The notes under the pieces are model-generated. The model did no database searches and was not told the DNA's origin. It saw nothing but the letters and a program-made list of their open reading frames with translations. The position numbers and the translations under genes are program-made. DNA of 64,000 nucleotides from Flaccisagitta enflata (Eukaryota; Chaetognatha; Sagittoidea; Aphragmophora). The stretch lies in the NCBI GenBank assembly GCA_965153355.1, contig OZ231127.1, positions 100,006,001 through 100,070,000 on the forward strand, read 5' to 3'. Shown here one piece after another: positions 50,030-59,889 of this stretch (its first letter is position 1; each line of letters starts with the position of its first letter).

Positions 50030-50960
50030 TGAATTACATCACTTCTAAACTGCAGCCACGGGTCAACGACGACCTCGAGTGGTTCAGCAGTCGCCACGTT
50101 ACTAACTCAACACCCCCTCGACTTCATTGACTCACTGACGCCGTAATGAGCCGCTTCAAACAGCTCGTCGCCGTCTACACTGCAGCTGCAGCTTCAACGA
50201 CCCACTGCAGCCACATCCTCGCGCCAATCCGGCCCACAACAATTTCGACCACTCCATCTCACGTCCCCACACCTTTGTCAACCGTCATCACGGCTCCGCC
50301 AGCCCTCCAGCTCCTCGTTGACGCTTCCCTGGCGCAGCCACAACTAACAACACAAATGTTAAGTTGCATTACGGAGGATTTCTCTTGAACTAAAAAGTGT
50401 ATCGATGTCAAACATTGTAAAAAGCTCCAACGGGACTTTGAGTTCACAACACGACCCTCCACGACTTCGTCGCGACCTCCAACGGCTCGTCGTGCCGCCA
50501 TCTGCATCTGCAGCTTCCGAAAGCTCCAGCGCGCGAACCCTTTGAAGAATTTGTCTCAAACGCGACCTGTCACTCTATCTCGAGTCCCCCAACACGACTA
50601 CATCAATTTCAAGTCGATTACAGTCGCCCAACACCTGGTGGAAGCATCATCAAAATCCTCCAGGCTTTCCAAGGTGATGCAATTCGGAAGCACGAGTCTT
50701 AAAGCATCTAAATCATCAACTATCGTCGTGGAACTCACTCACCACCAACAACCATAGTTGCTGCGTGTTGTCTGACCCCCACCAACGCTCTCGCCACCTC
50801 AAGCGGCCCGTCAGCGGCGTCACCAGCCAAATAAAACAATTATATTTGGCGTCCGTCGGCGTCCGTCGGCGACCTGAAGCGGCCATCGAGCCAAATAAAA
50901 CAATTATATTCGGCACCATTACATCACTTTGACTGTTAGATGACACCCCGATGTAGCTGT
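50030..50960. other. CG-rich sequence, no recognised gene
   Basis: An 80-codon frame (50146-50388) is Ala/Thr/Pro-rich and unrecognised. AATAAAACAATTATAT occurs at about 50831 and 50896, and a GGCGTCCGTC pair lies between. It may be non-coding transcribed sequence or decayed coding sequence. Confidence 0.4.
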
Positions 50961-52364
50961 CATGTGAATTTCATCGCCAAATTCGAAGTCGTTTAGGAGA
51001 TAAAGCTCTTTGAAGGTTGCGGATGCAGGATGCACATTTGGGCGTCGACGAGGCGTTGGACGGGTGGCGAAGGGTGGATGACCGATGGAGAAGGTGGAGG
51101 ATGGTCGTGGGTAAGCCTGTGTGACGTCACGGGCCCGTGGAAGTCGCCGTTGTCGAGATATGTGCTGTTCCTTCAAAAGAATGTTGTCCGATGATGCGGT
51201 TTTTTTTACTGTGGCGCGGACGCGACTTTGGCCGATTCGAGAACAGCCGGAGGGGGTCTCCGAGGGCTGAGGCCGGCTGGGATACCACGGGGGGTGTCTG
51301 GAGAGGTTGTATGTCAAATTTTGTGCCTTAACTCCCGCGCGTTTGGCCGTAGTGAAAATTGGGAGTCGAGGGTTCGAAGCGGTTAGAATGGAATGGGTTA
51401 ACTCAGCGAGGGCGCTTTTTTCGGCGCGGCGGTGACTTTGGCCGATTCGAGAACGGCCGGAGGGGGTCTCCGAGGGCTGAGGCCGGTTGGGATACCACGG
51501 GGGGTGTCTGGAGAGGTTGTATGTCAAATTTTTTGCCTTAACTCCCGCGCGTTTGGCCGTAGTGAAAATTGGGAGTCGAGGGTTCGAAGCGGTTAGAATG
51601 GAATGGGTTAACTCAGCGAGGGCGCTTTTTTCGGCGCGGCGGTGACTTTGGCCGATTCGAGAACGGCCAGAGGGGGTCTCCGAGGGCTGAGGCCGGTTGG
51701 GATACCACGGGGGGTGTCTGGAGAGGTTGTATGTCAAATTTTGTGCCTTAACTCCCGCGCGTTTGGCCGTAGTGAAAATTGGGAGGCGAGGGTTCGAAGC
51801 GGTTAGCATGAAATGGGCGAATATAGCGAGGGCGCTTTTTTCGGCGCGGCGGTGACTTTGGCCGATTCGAGAACGGCCGGCCGAGGTCTCCGAGGGCTGA
51901 GGCCGGTTGGGATACCACGGGGGGTGTCTGGAGAGGTTGTATGTCAAATTTTTTTCCTTAACTCCCGCGCGTTTGGCCGTAGTGAAATTCGGGAGTCGAG
52001 GGTTCGAAGCGGTTAGCATGAAATGGGTTAACTCAGCGAGGATGATATTTTCGGCGCGGCGGTGACTTTGGCCGATTCGAGAACGGCCGGCCGAGGTCTC
52101 CGAGGGCTGAGGCCGGTTGGGATACCACGGGGGGTGTCTGGAGAGGTTGTATGTCAAATTTTGTGCCTTAACTCCCGCGCGTTTGGCCGTAGTGAAAATT
52201 GGGAGGCGAGGGTTCGAAGCGGTTAGCATGAAATGGGCGAATATAGCGAGGGCGCTTTTTTCGGCGCGGCGGTGACTTTGGCCGATTCGAGAACGGCCAG
52301 AGGGGGTCTCCGAGGGCTGAGGCCGGTTGGGATACCACGGGGTGTGTCTGGAGAGTGTCCACAC
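50919..52364 (-). CDS. 481-codon frame through the 210-bp array (doubtful)
   Basis: About 380 residues consist of 70-residue repeats (SRHPPWYPNRPQPS, GRSRIGQSHRRAE, TASNPRLPIF) and the last 100 residues are unique. No domain is recognised; composition is Pro/Arg/Ser-rich. The frame is open on the minus strand and shorter frames are open on the plus strand of the same units, which points to an artefact of repeat length. No promoter or splice context. Kept only because the frame continues 250 bases past the array. Confidence 0.15.
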   Translation of the reverse strand: MWTLSRHTPWYPNRPQPSETPSGRSRIGQSHRRAEKSALAIFAHFMLTASNPRLPIFTTAKRAGVKAQNLTYNLSRHPPWYPNRPQPSETSAGRSRIGQSHRRAENIILAELTHFMLTASNPRLPNFTTAKRAGVKEKNLTYNLSRHPPWYPNRPQPSETSAGRSRIGQSHRRAEKSALAIFAHFMLTASNPRLPIFTTAKRAGVKAQNLTYNLSRHPPWYPNRPQPSETPSGRSRIGQSHRRAEKSALAELTHSILTASNPRLPIFTTAKRAGVKAKNLTYNLSRHPPWYPNRPQPSETPSGRSRIGQSHRRAEKSALAELTHSILTASNPRLPIFTTAKRAGVKAQNLTYNLSRHPPWYPSRPQPSETPSGCSRIGQSRVRATVKKTASSDNILLKEQHISRQRRLPRARDVTQAYPRPSSTFSIGHPPFATRPTPRRRPNVHPASATFKELYLLNDFEFGDEIHMTATSGCHLTVKVM

Positions 52365-52374
52365 TAATTTTCAT
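51180..52374. repeat. 210-bp tandem array (six units)
   Basis: GACTTTGGCCGATTCGAGAA recurs every 210 bases exactly; its GCCGATTCGA part starts at 51231, 51441, 51651, 51861, 52071 and 52281. Units differ by substitutions, not indels. Variants (GCCAGAGGGGG or GCCGGCCGAGG; ATGGGTTAACTC or ATGGGCGAATAT) are shuffled among units as in gene conversion. Because 210 is divisible by three, long frames run through on both strands. Confidence 0.95.
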
Positions 52375-52620
52375 GCGTTCATCCTTGCGGGTTTGGGCGT
52401 GGTAAAATTCCGAAGTTGGTGGTTCGCGCGAGGCGGATATGAAACCATTAAGGCGATTTTAGTTGGACATTTTATCTAATCTTCGGTCGCAAAGAGGAGG
52501 CAGATGCGAGGTTGTGGTGGCTCCGACGGTGGTTGGGGAAGGTCGAGGGGTCCTCAGAGAAGAAGACCAGCGATTTTGGGGGTAAACCTAAGAATAGCTG
52601 TCTTATTCTTAATCAGTGGC

Positions 52621-53060
52621 AGGAGTGGCAAGTGGCAAGTGGCAAGTGGAGTCTGATACTATGTAAAGGTTACTGTTGTCACTGTTGCTTTCACTCATTT
52701 TTACCTCTTCCCCATTCCCCACTGCCCACTGGTCCCATTCCACTTGCCTCTTGCCACTTGCCACTCGCCACTTGCCACTGCTGCCACCTCCCCACTTGGC
52801 ACTCCCCACTCCCACCCTCCCCCTCCACTCTGCCACTCCCACTCCACTTGCCACTCCCCCTCCACCCTCCCCTCCCCACTCCCCCTCCCCACCCTCCCAC
52901 TCCACTTGGCACTCCCTCCACTGCCACTCCCCACTCCAATTGCCACTCCCCACTCCACTTGCCACTCCCCACTCCACTTGCCACTCCCTACTCCCCACTC
53001 CACTTGCCACTACTCACTTCCCCCACTATCCTCCTCTCCCACTACCCATCTCTGACTACT
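52621..53060 (+). repeat. CACTTGCCACTCCCC minisatellite
   Basis: Imperfect units of CCACTTGCCACTCCCCACT. An inverted short block (GTGGCAAGTGGCAAGTGG) is at about 52627, so a fold-back is possible. Confidence 0.9.
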
Positions 53061-53305
53061 TGTAATAACCCAATTTTAGTTGCAGGAATTAGGATTATAG
53101 CTTATAACATCCTAGTCCAGGTTTTATGGTCGCCATCAAGCTCTGTTTCGCGCCGCTTCAATGCTGATTTCACCTTCAGTCTCATCTCAACATTAAACAT
53201 TTGGACCTCGCTATTCTCTTCGCATCCTGTCTTTGCGTCTTCACATCCCATTTTGGCGTAACCATGGAAACAGGTAAACAATGGGGGTTGAGGTTTGGTT
53301 TAGGG

Positions 53306-53402
53306 TTGTTGAGGGTTGAGGTTAGGTTTAGGGTTGAGGTTAGGTTTAGGGTTGAGGTTAGGTTTAGGGTTGAGGTTAGGTTTAAGGTTGAGGTTAGGTT
53401 AC
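53306..53402 (+). repeat. 18-bp G/T-rich minisatellite
   Basis: Unit GGTTGAGGTTAGGTTTAG, about five copies. Contains TTAGG pieces but no regular TTAGG or TTAGGG run. Confidence 0.92.
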
Positions 53403-53985
53403 AGTTCCTGTTTGCTCAGTGCTGATTCTTATCAGATATTCCCATTGTTATTCAGGATCTTGCATCGCCGCAGCTTCATGGCCTCACGCATCACCGGAGC
53501 CTCGTGCATCGCCTCGCCGCTGCGTCGCAGCACCGCCGCTTTATTTAATTGACTTGAATCATTCACGGCGACTTCTCCATTCTCCCTCAACATCAAATCT
53601 CTGCTCCATTGAATTGGCGAGATTACTGGTTCCGTTTCGAGGTAGCTTCCCTATTTAGATGAACACAAAAATCTCAGGTATGTTGTGAATATGTCTCATT
53701 ATTTTTTTCTTAAATATCAACATTTTGGGTAATTGTTTAAAAAGCTTAGGGTACGTGGTTAACTTATCATATCCACTACGGACTCTTTGCCCAATTACCA
53801 CTCCCTACTTCTTCTGGCCCACTCTCTACTTTCACTCCCTCTGCTCGAGGGGATCCACCTTTGAAATGTTTGTTGTTTATATGACTCATTTGAGGCAATT
53901 TTACTTGATTTATTACATCGTTTTTAAAAAAATATTTGCTCTCATCGTGTCTACAGGCATGATCATTCTGGACACAAACTGGTTC

Positions 53986-54125
53986 CGCTAGAGGAAGTGG
54001 AAGAGACACATCCTTCGCCGGCAACGTGGGCCCGCTAGAGGAAGTGGAAGAGACAGATCCTTCGCCGGCAACGTGGGCCCGCTAGAGGAAGTAGAAGAGA
54101 CCAATCCTTAGCCGGCAACGTGCCC
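53986..54125 (+). repeat. 47-bp tandem repeat (three units)
   Basis: CGCTAGAGGAAGTGGAAGAG starts at 53986, 54033 and 54080. Followed by ATCAGCGCC-type 9-12-bp repeats to about 54210 and an AATAAA at 54255. Confidence 0.93.
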
Positions 54126-54783
54126 AGCGGCGCCTTCATCGCCATCAGCGCCATAAGCGGCATCAACCCCATCAGCGCCATCATCTCCATCAGCGCCATG
54201 AGCGCCATGTTCACCTTTACGTTAAATTTGTTTTAAAGAAAGTGTAGTTGCAGCAATAAAACAATTATATTGCGTTTGGAATTACCGTTAACAGTATCCC
54301 AGATGTCACCGTTCCTGCCGTGCCATAATATTTTTTTTTTTTGTTGACATGTGAACCTTTGTCAAACAATTATTTTTTTTATCTAATAGTCGTTGTTATT
54401 TTCTTTTTTGCTAGATCGTCCTTGTTTAGAATAGCATTAAGAATAGAATCGCGTAAACGATGAAACACCAGCCTAATGTTAAATCTCGCATATTTATTCT
54501 TGCTGTTTGTTTTTGCTGATGTATCGCCATTTCCATGCTGACATTACTGTGATAATGCTGTAATAATAATTGCCAGGTGATATGGATATTAAGATTGTTA
54601 AAAATAAAAGGCTTTGGTTTAATTCCAGTTCTTTTGCACTGCGACATTTAAAAACAATACATTTGTTATCTAGAATCTGTCTGTTTTTGTCAAGTTAGTC
54701 AGTTATTGTGGCAGTGGTGCGACCACGTTCCAAATGGAATCGTTTCCCGCAGTGAAGGTGCAGCTCGTACTGCTTCCGCGAAT

Positions 54784-54932
54784 TATATAAAGGTGTGTTG
54801 GCTCTGTAAATCAAGCCATCGTTACTGTTGAATTTCGCACTATTAATTGAATCTTAATAAATTATTAACCGGGCCCTGGTGCTGGTTTCGAGTATTTTAC
54901 TCGATGCCAGCACCCGCGCCCGGTTTTTTTTT
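54784..54932 (+). ncRNA. Candidate small transcript: TATA box, strong hairpin, T9
   Basis: TATATAAAGG near 54785 lies about 80 bases before a three-part hairpin (54867-54925): AACCGGGC with GCCCGGTT, GGTGCTGG with CCAGCACC, and TCGAGTA with TACTCGA around a TTT loop. Nine T follow at 54924-54932. TATA plus a T-run is the layout of Pol III type 3 genes, giving an RNA of about 110 nt. It does not match U6 or any RNA I know. It could equally be a transposon end. Confidence 0.3.
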
Positions 54933-55279
54933 GGGCCCAGCGGGCCAAATATAATTAATATATTGTGAGGAAGTATAATCATTATATAAATAAAATATAA
55001 TTGTTAGACTTAAAATTTTAAAATATAATTATTATATGCATAAGACTTTGTCTAACTGTTATATTTCGCAAGTATAATACTGTATAATTTTTAAAATCTG
55101 ACCCTCCAGGGCTGTATAACTTTGTATATTTCGGTATATTTCAGTATATTTCAGTATGTTTTCATATAATGAAAATATAAATGAAATATAATTGGGGCCC
55201 AAGTATAATAATCGACCCACTAGATATATTTCATTAGACAAAGTTATACCAGAAAATTTTTTTTATGAGTGTAACTTCA

Positions 55280-55465
55280 AACTAGGTTTCTGAATTCGGT
55301 AACCTTTGGTTTCGGTTTTGGTAATTTAGTAACAGTCAACTTCGGCTTTGGTTCGGCTTCGGTTAACCTACCTTCGGTCGACCTCTAATTATCACTGCTG
55401 TTGAATATAAACCACTTGCACATATTCATTGTGAGCAGAAACAAAAAAAAATCAAATTGAAAGAA
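55280..55465. other. No recognised feature
   Basis: TTCGGTT-rich sequence. Nothing recognised. Confidence 0.45.
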
Positions 55466-55656
55466 ACAAGGCCGGATACACGGCTACCTCAGTCGCGTGT
55501 GGGTGGGCAGGAGCAGTGCTGGTGATGGTCACTAGGGCATCTGGGCAGGAGCCGTATGCTCAAAAAGCTCGAAAACGCTGAAAAAGTAAAAAGGGGACCA
55601 ACCGACCGATGGACCGACATAGCGGGGTGTAGAGTCGCGTAGCACGCAACTAAAAA
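55466..55656 (+). mobile_element. Family H copy H9
   Basis: 5' ACAAGGCCGGATACACGGCT, CAGTCGCGTGTGGGTGGGCA, GGGCATCTGGGCAGGAGC; short GACC stretch; 3' AGCGGGGTGTAGAGTCGCGT, then AGCACGCAAC and TAAAAA. The hairpin arms differ at one base pair (GTCGCGT / ACGCAAC). Confidence 0.85.
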
Positions 55657-56378
55657 TCTGAAAAGAGAACCTTTTTACTTAAAGCAAATTTCATTCAAAG
55701 GAATGACACAGAGCGTTTGTAAGGGAGGTTTTTCTGAGAGTTGCAAAAAATAGTTTTTTTTTCTCAGCCCAACAATATGTCACAAAAGTGACAATCTACC
55801 ACCACGTTCTAGACTTGATCAGAAGCTCACTGAAAATGTTTTGTCCAACCCGGATTCCACCTTAGAATGAACAAAACTTACTTAAAATGACCTAAATGAC
55901 TGAAATGATCTAGTGTGACTTTAAATGAATAAAAATGATATAAACTGATGTAAAATGACTGTCTGGACCCAGTTGACTGTCAGGACACAAGTGAATGTTG
56001 GGACACAAGTGAATGTCAGGACACATATGAATGTTGGAACAAATGACTGTTGGGACACAAATAAGTGTTGGGACACAAATGACTGTCGGGACACAAATGA
56101 GTGTTGGGACACAAAAATTACTGTCGGGACACAAAAGACTGTGGGGACACAAAAAATGATTGTCGGGACACATAAAATGAATGTAGGGACACAGAACATG
56201 GTTGTCGAGTTGCAAAAAAATGAACTACCCATATAGCTAAATGGAGGAAAATGAGTTTATGTCCTAAAATGACTTAAAATGACCCTAAATGACTTTAATT
56301 AACTAAAAATGACATAAATGACCAAAATGTATAAATTGAAATAAATGACTAAAAATGAGTGATGTGAGATGACTTTTA

Positions 56379-56784
56379 ACAAGGCCAACACCTATAAGTC
56401 GCGTGCGAGATTTACAGGGTAAGAATGACTTAGAATAACTAAGTATGACTTAGAATGACTTAGAATGACTTAGAGTGACTTAGAATGACTTAGAATGACT
56501 TAAAATGTCCAAAAAGGACTTAAAATGCCTAAAAAACCTAATGACCAAAAATGACTTAAAATAACTTAAAATGACTTAGAATGACTTAAAATGACTTAGA
56601 ATGACTCAAAATGACTTAGAATTACTATTAATGACTTAAAAGGACTTAAAATGACCTAAGAATCGACGTTATATTACAAAAAAGTAAAGTGTGACGGACG
56701 GACCGACGGACGGACGGACCGACGGACGGACGGATGGACGGACCGACAAAGCGGGGTGTAGAGTCGCGTGCACGCGACTAAAAA
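56379..56784 (+). mobile_element. Family H copy H10 (intact ends)
   Basis: 5' ACAAGGCCAACACCTATAAG and TCGCGTGCGAGATTTACAGG. Core of TGACTTAGAA decamers, then GACG/GACC, AAAGCGGGGTGTAG and the perfect palindrome AGTCGCGTGCACGCGACT with AAAAA. The 3' arm is the exact complement of the 5' AGTCGCGTGC. Confidence 0.9.
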
Positions 56785-56838
56785 CTTTGAATTATTTAAA
56801 ATGACCTAAAATGACTTAAAATGACCTAAAATAACTTA

Positions 56839-57442
56839 CTACGCAAATTAAAAAAAACGCAAGTTTTTCTATAGGTAATTTTTGCGCCTTTGGGTCACTT
56901 GGGACATGATTTATTAGTGACCAAATTGAAGCTTTTTTCGAGGGCTTTCTTTTGAGCGCAATCCCACATCTGTGGCTTTATTCGTTTAGAAGTTATACTC
57001 AAAAGAAGGTGCAGGGGTAAAAATTTCAAAATGCAGTAAGAGGAAAAATAATGATGTTTTGCGGTGAACATGATAAGAGTAATTACACTGCCACGAGCAA
57101 TCAGGCATCGTTCTACCCATGCTGTCTATTTTTATAGTTTTTATACTTAAGTTCCTCAATGTCTATGATGAAAAATGAAGCACCGATGTGATTTTAGAGT
57201 GATAAAACCTTTGAAACCATTATAGATCAAAGTGAAAATCAAAGGCGAAAATACGTAAAGTACATGTCATTTTAGCACGGCTTTTTCTCTGCTTCAACTT
57301 CATTCTGATGCCTAAAACTCTGTGTTATGACACACAGAAACTCAAATAAACCAAACCAGCTTGCAAAAAGCTGCTTAGAAAAAAAATAGAGTCCATCTCA
57401 AGCTCTTATATGAAAAACTTGCGTTTTTTTTAATTTGGGTAG
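56839..57442. mobile_element. TA-flanked MITE in a family H core
   Basis: Ends CTACGCAAATTAAAAAAAAC and its inverse (TTTAATTTGGGTAG) with GCAAGTTTTTC just inside, flanked by TA at 56837-56838 and 57443-57444. Decamer repeats of family H lie on both sides. No transposase. Confidence 0.88.
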
Positions 57443-58405
57443 TAAAATGACCTTTAATGACTAAAACTGTAAAAAAGTGACTTAAAAGAATGAGATGACA
57501 TAAATGAAGGAAATTGAATGAATGAATGAATCTATTTCATGATGAGCAGTATGTTTAGGATTAGTATCATATCTGTCATCATGGGAAAGCCAGAAAAGTC
57601 CGAAGATTTATTTCCATCTGGGTCCAAAAAAAATGATAACCGAAGGCACTAACAGATAAAAACATGAGAAAACTTAACTGTACAACAAAACTTAAGCGTA
57701 AGATAAAAACATTGTAAACTTGAGCGTAAGTGTAAAAGAATTCACGCATCTTTTTGCGAAAGCATTTTTTGATTCTGTTTCTTTTAAATCAAGCAGCAGC
57801 TTGTTCCATAGTACCGCCGCTGTGTACAAAAAACTGGATAGAGAGCGTGATAGTTCATTGGAGACAAAAATGTTTTCACCACTTGAGCGAGTGTTGTGGC
57901 GGTGACATAGAATGATGTAAAATGAGTTGGAAGGTCTTAAAATGACTTAAAATGACCTTAGATGACTTAAATTAACTAAAAACGACATAAATGACCAAAA
58001 TGAGTAAAATGACATAAATGACTGAAAATGATGTAAAATGACTAAAACTGATGTAAAATGACTTTGGATGACTTAAAATGTCCTAAAATACCTTGAAAAG
58101 ACCTAAAATGACTTGAAACAACTTATAATGACTCAAAACAACATAAATGACATAAATGACCAAAATGAAGAAAATGACTTAAGATGACAAGAAATGATGT
58201 AAAATGACTTAAAATTACATAAAAGGACCTAAAATGACTATAGATAGACCGACGGACCGACTGACCGACCGACAGAGCGAATCATAGTCGCGTACATGCG
58301 ACTAAAAACTTATGATGCCAATTAAACAAACTTTGTTAATGATTTCCATGATTATGGCGTTTCTAATTTCTCACATTCACACTGCAATGCTTTTTTTTAT
58401 GAATA

Positions 58406-59283
58406 TTTGAGGGTTTTGTTTATGAGTTTCATTTTTTTGGTATTTATAAACACAAAATATTTTGTGTTCATAAACATTTATTTTTTGTTGTTTTCAAACA
58501 ACATGATTTTGTATACTAACAATCATCAGACGACGAACGTAGCCTTAGATGTGTAAATGACTTTTTTAAGGTACCATCATTTTTTACCGAGTGAATTCGA
58601 GATATCCTGTTGCCTTTTTCTTCATTTTATCAAAAAAATATCTACCAGAAAATTCTTTGGTCAGTTTCAAGATTTTGATTACAAGTGGTTTGCGATGGTT
58701 GTGAGTCATAGTGCTATGAAAAAAGCAGAGAAGTGTCAATTAACCATTCAGTGCATCAGGTTTCTTGAACAACAAAATGCTCGGTTGATGGAAGTTATGA
58801 TGATTGCTGATGAATATTTTGTTCTCTCCTAGTTGACCTGTTCGACCTCATTTTTTTCCAACTTCTATGGCCGGAAGAATTGATTTTACCATAGATTCTT
58901 TCTAGTTAAACATGGTTCTATGTGAATCAGGGGAGGAACCTATTCTTCCGGCAGTTTAGGTACCCTGCATACCCCCCCCTGAACGATCATAGTATGGGCA
59001 TAAATTTACAATCTTTGGGGTGAAAAAACTTGGTAGCAACCTTCAAAATTTTTATTTTTCTACTAGAACATATTTCAGTAAGGATTTTTTTTTGTACTGA
59101 TCAGGTCAACCAATTTCGTTTTTTTCTCTGTTCGTAAACTGTGACATACTTATGTTTATGAACAGTATTTATTTTTGTCATCTAAACAATTTTGTTTATT
59201 TGACATGTATATTTTGGCGTTGATAAACAGTTATATAGCATTGATTATAAACAGTGTTTGTTTGGCGTTTATGGACAACCCTC
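58406..59283. mobile_element. Probable inverted-repeat element with GTTTATRAACA motifs
   Basis: TTGAGGGTTTTGTTTATGA at the left and ATGGACAACCCTCAA at the right. GTTTATGAACA-like palindromes recur throughout both ends (58440-58480, 59150-59280). A 91-codon frame (58557-58832) is unrecognised. A TSD could not be tested because a family H copy begins at the right border. Confidence 0.55.
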
Positions 59284-59284
59284 A

Positions 59285-59808
59285 ACAAGGCCAACACCTA
59301 TAAGTCGCGTGCAAGACATACATAATTACTTAATGACTTTTAATGAATCTAATTGACTTGAAATGAGTTCAAATGAGCTAAAACAATTTAAATGACCTAG
59401 AATGAGTTAAAATGACTTAAATTGACTTGAATTGACCTGAAAAGACTAAAATGACATTAGTGACTAAAATGACTTAGACTGACTTAAATTGACTCAGAAT
59501 GACTTAAACTGACTTGAATTGTCCAAAAATTACTTAAATGGACATAAAATGATCTAAATTGTTTTAAATTGACCTAGAATCACTTAAATGACTAAAATCT
59601 TAAAAATGACTCAAGTGTCTTAAATTGACTTAAAATGACCTTAAATGACTTAAAATGATCTAATTTGACTTTAAATGACTTAATTGAGTTAGAATGACTA
59701 AGTAGGAATAAAATGAATAAAAAAAGTAAAATGTGACTGACAGACCGACAGACTGACAGACCGACCAACAAAGCGGGGGTGTAGAGTCGCGTGGCACGCG
59801 ACTAAAAA
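59285..59808 (+). mobile_element. Family H copy H12 (intact ends)
   Basis: 5' ACAAGGCCAACACCTATAAG and TCGCGTGCAAGAC. Core of degenerate AATGACTTAA decamers, then GACAGACC repeats, AAAGCGGGGGTGTAGAG, hairpin GTCGCGTGGCACGCGAC and TAAAAA. It abuts the right end of the 58406 element. Confidence 0.88.
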
Positions 59809-59889
59809 GAGGACATGATTTCTCAAATCTATTGCTGAGACTTAGTCGGTATTTTTAGTATTTTTCTGAGTCACCTTTCCTTAACATTT

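Larger units (their letters stand above)
45887..55271. mobile_element. Candidate 9.4-kb TA-flanked inverted-repeat element
   Basis: Left CACTCATAAAAAAAAATTC, right TTTTTTTTATGAGTG, flanked by TA at 45885-45886 and 55272-55273. The arms stay related for about 180 bp: TATCTAGTGGGTCGATTATT and repeats of ATATACTGAAAT recur inverted. Both subterminal regions are full of TATAACNNTTATA-like palindromes. The interior is CG-rich and repeat-rich with no transposase seen. Alternative: two separate elements of one family that happen to face each other. Confidence 0.6.
55860..58312 (+). mobile_element. Family H copy H11, long, with nested elements
   Basis: ATGACTTAAA-type decamers and a 20-bp TGACTGTCGGGACACAAA array (55960-56190) precede copy H10 (56379-56784), which is nested. 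Decamers resume, hold a MITE (56839-57442), and end with GACC/GACG repeats and AGTCGCGTACATGCGACTAA at 58290-58312. Its 5' end was not found. Confidence 0.6.

Noticed and set aside
51366-51380. GGGTTCGAAGC as a possible tRNA B box
   Set aside because: No matching A box, acceptor stem or cloverleaf around it; it recurs with the 210-bp repeat.
53306-53402. Interstitial telomere
   Set aside because: The unit is 18 bp and irregular; no uninterrupted TTAGG or TTAGGG run.
54784-54932. U6 or other standard snRNA gene
   Set aside because: TATA and T-run layout is present, but no U6 sequence block is recognisable; kept only as an unknown candidate.
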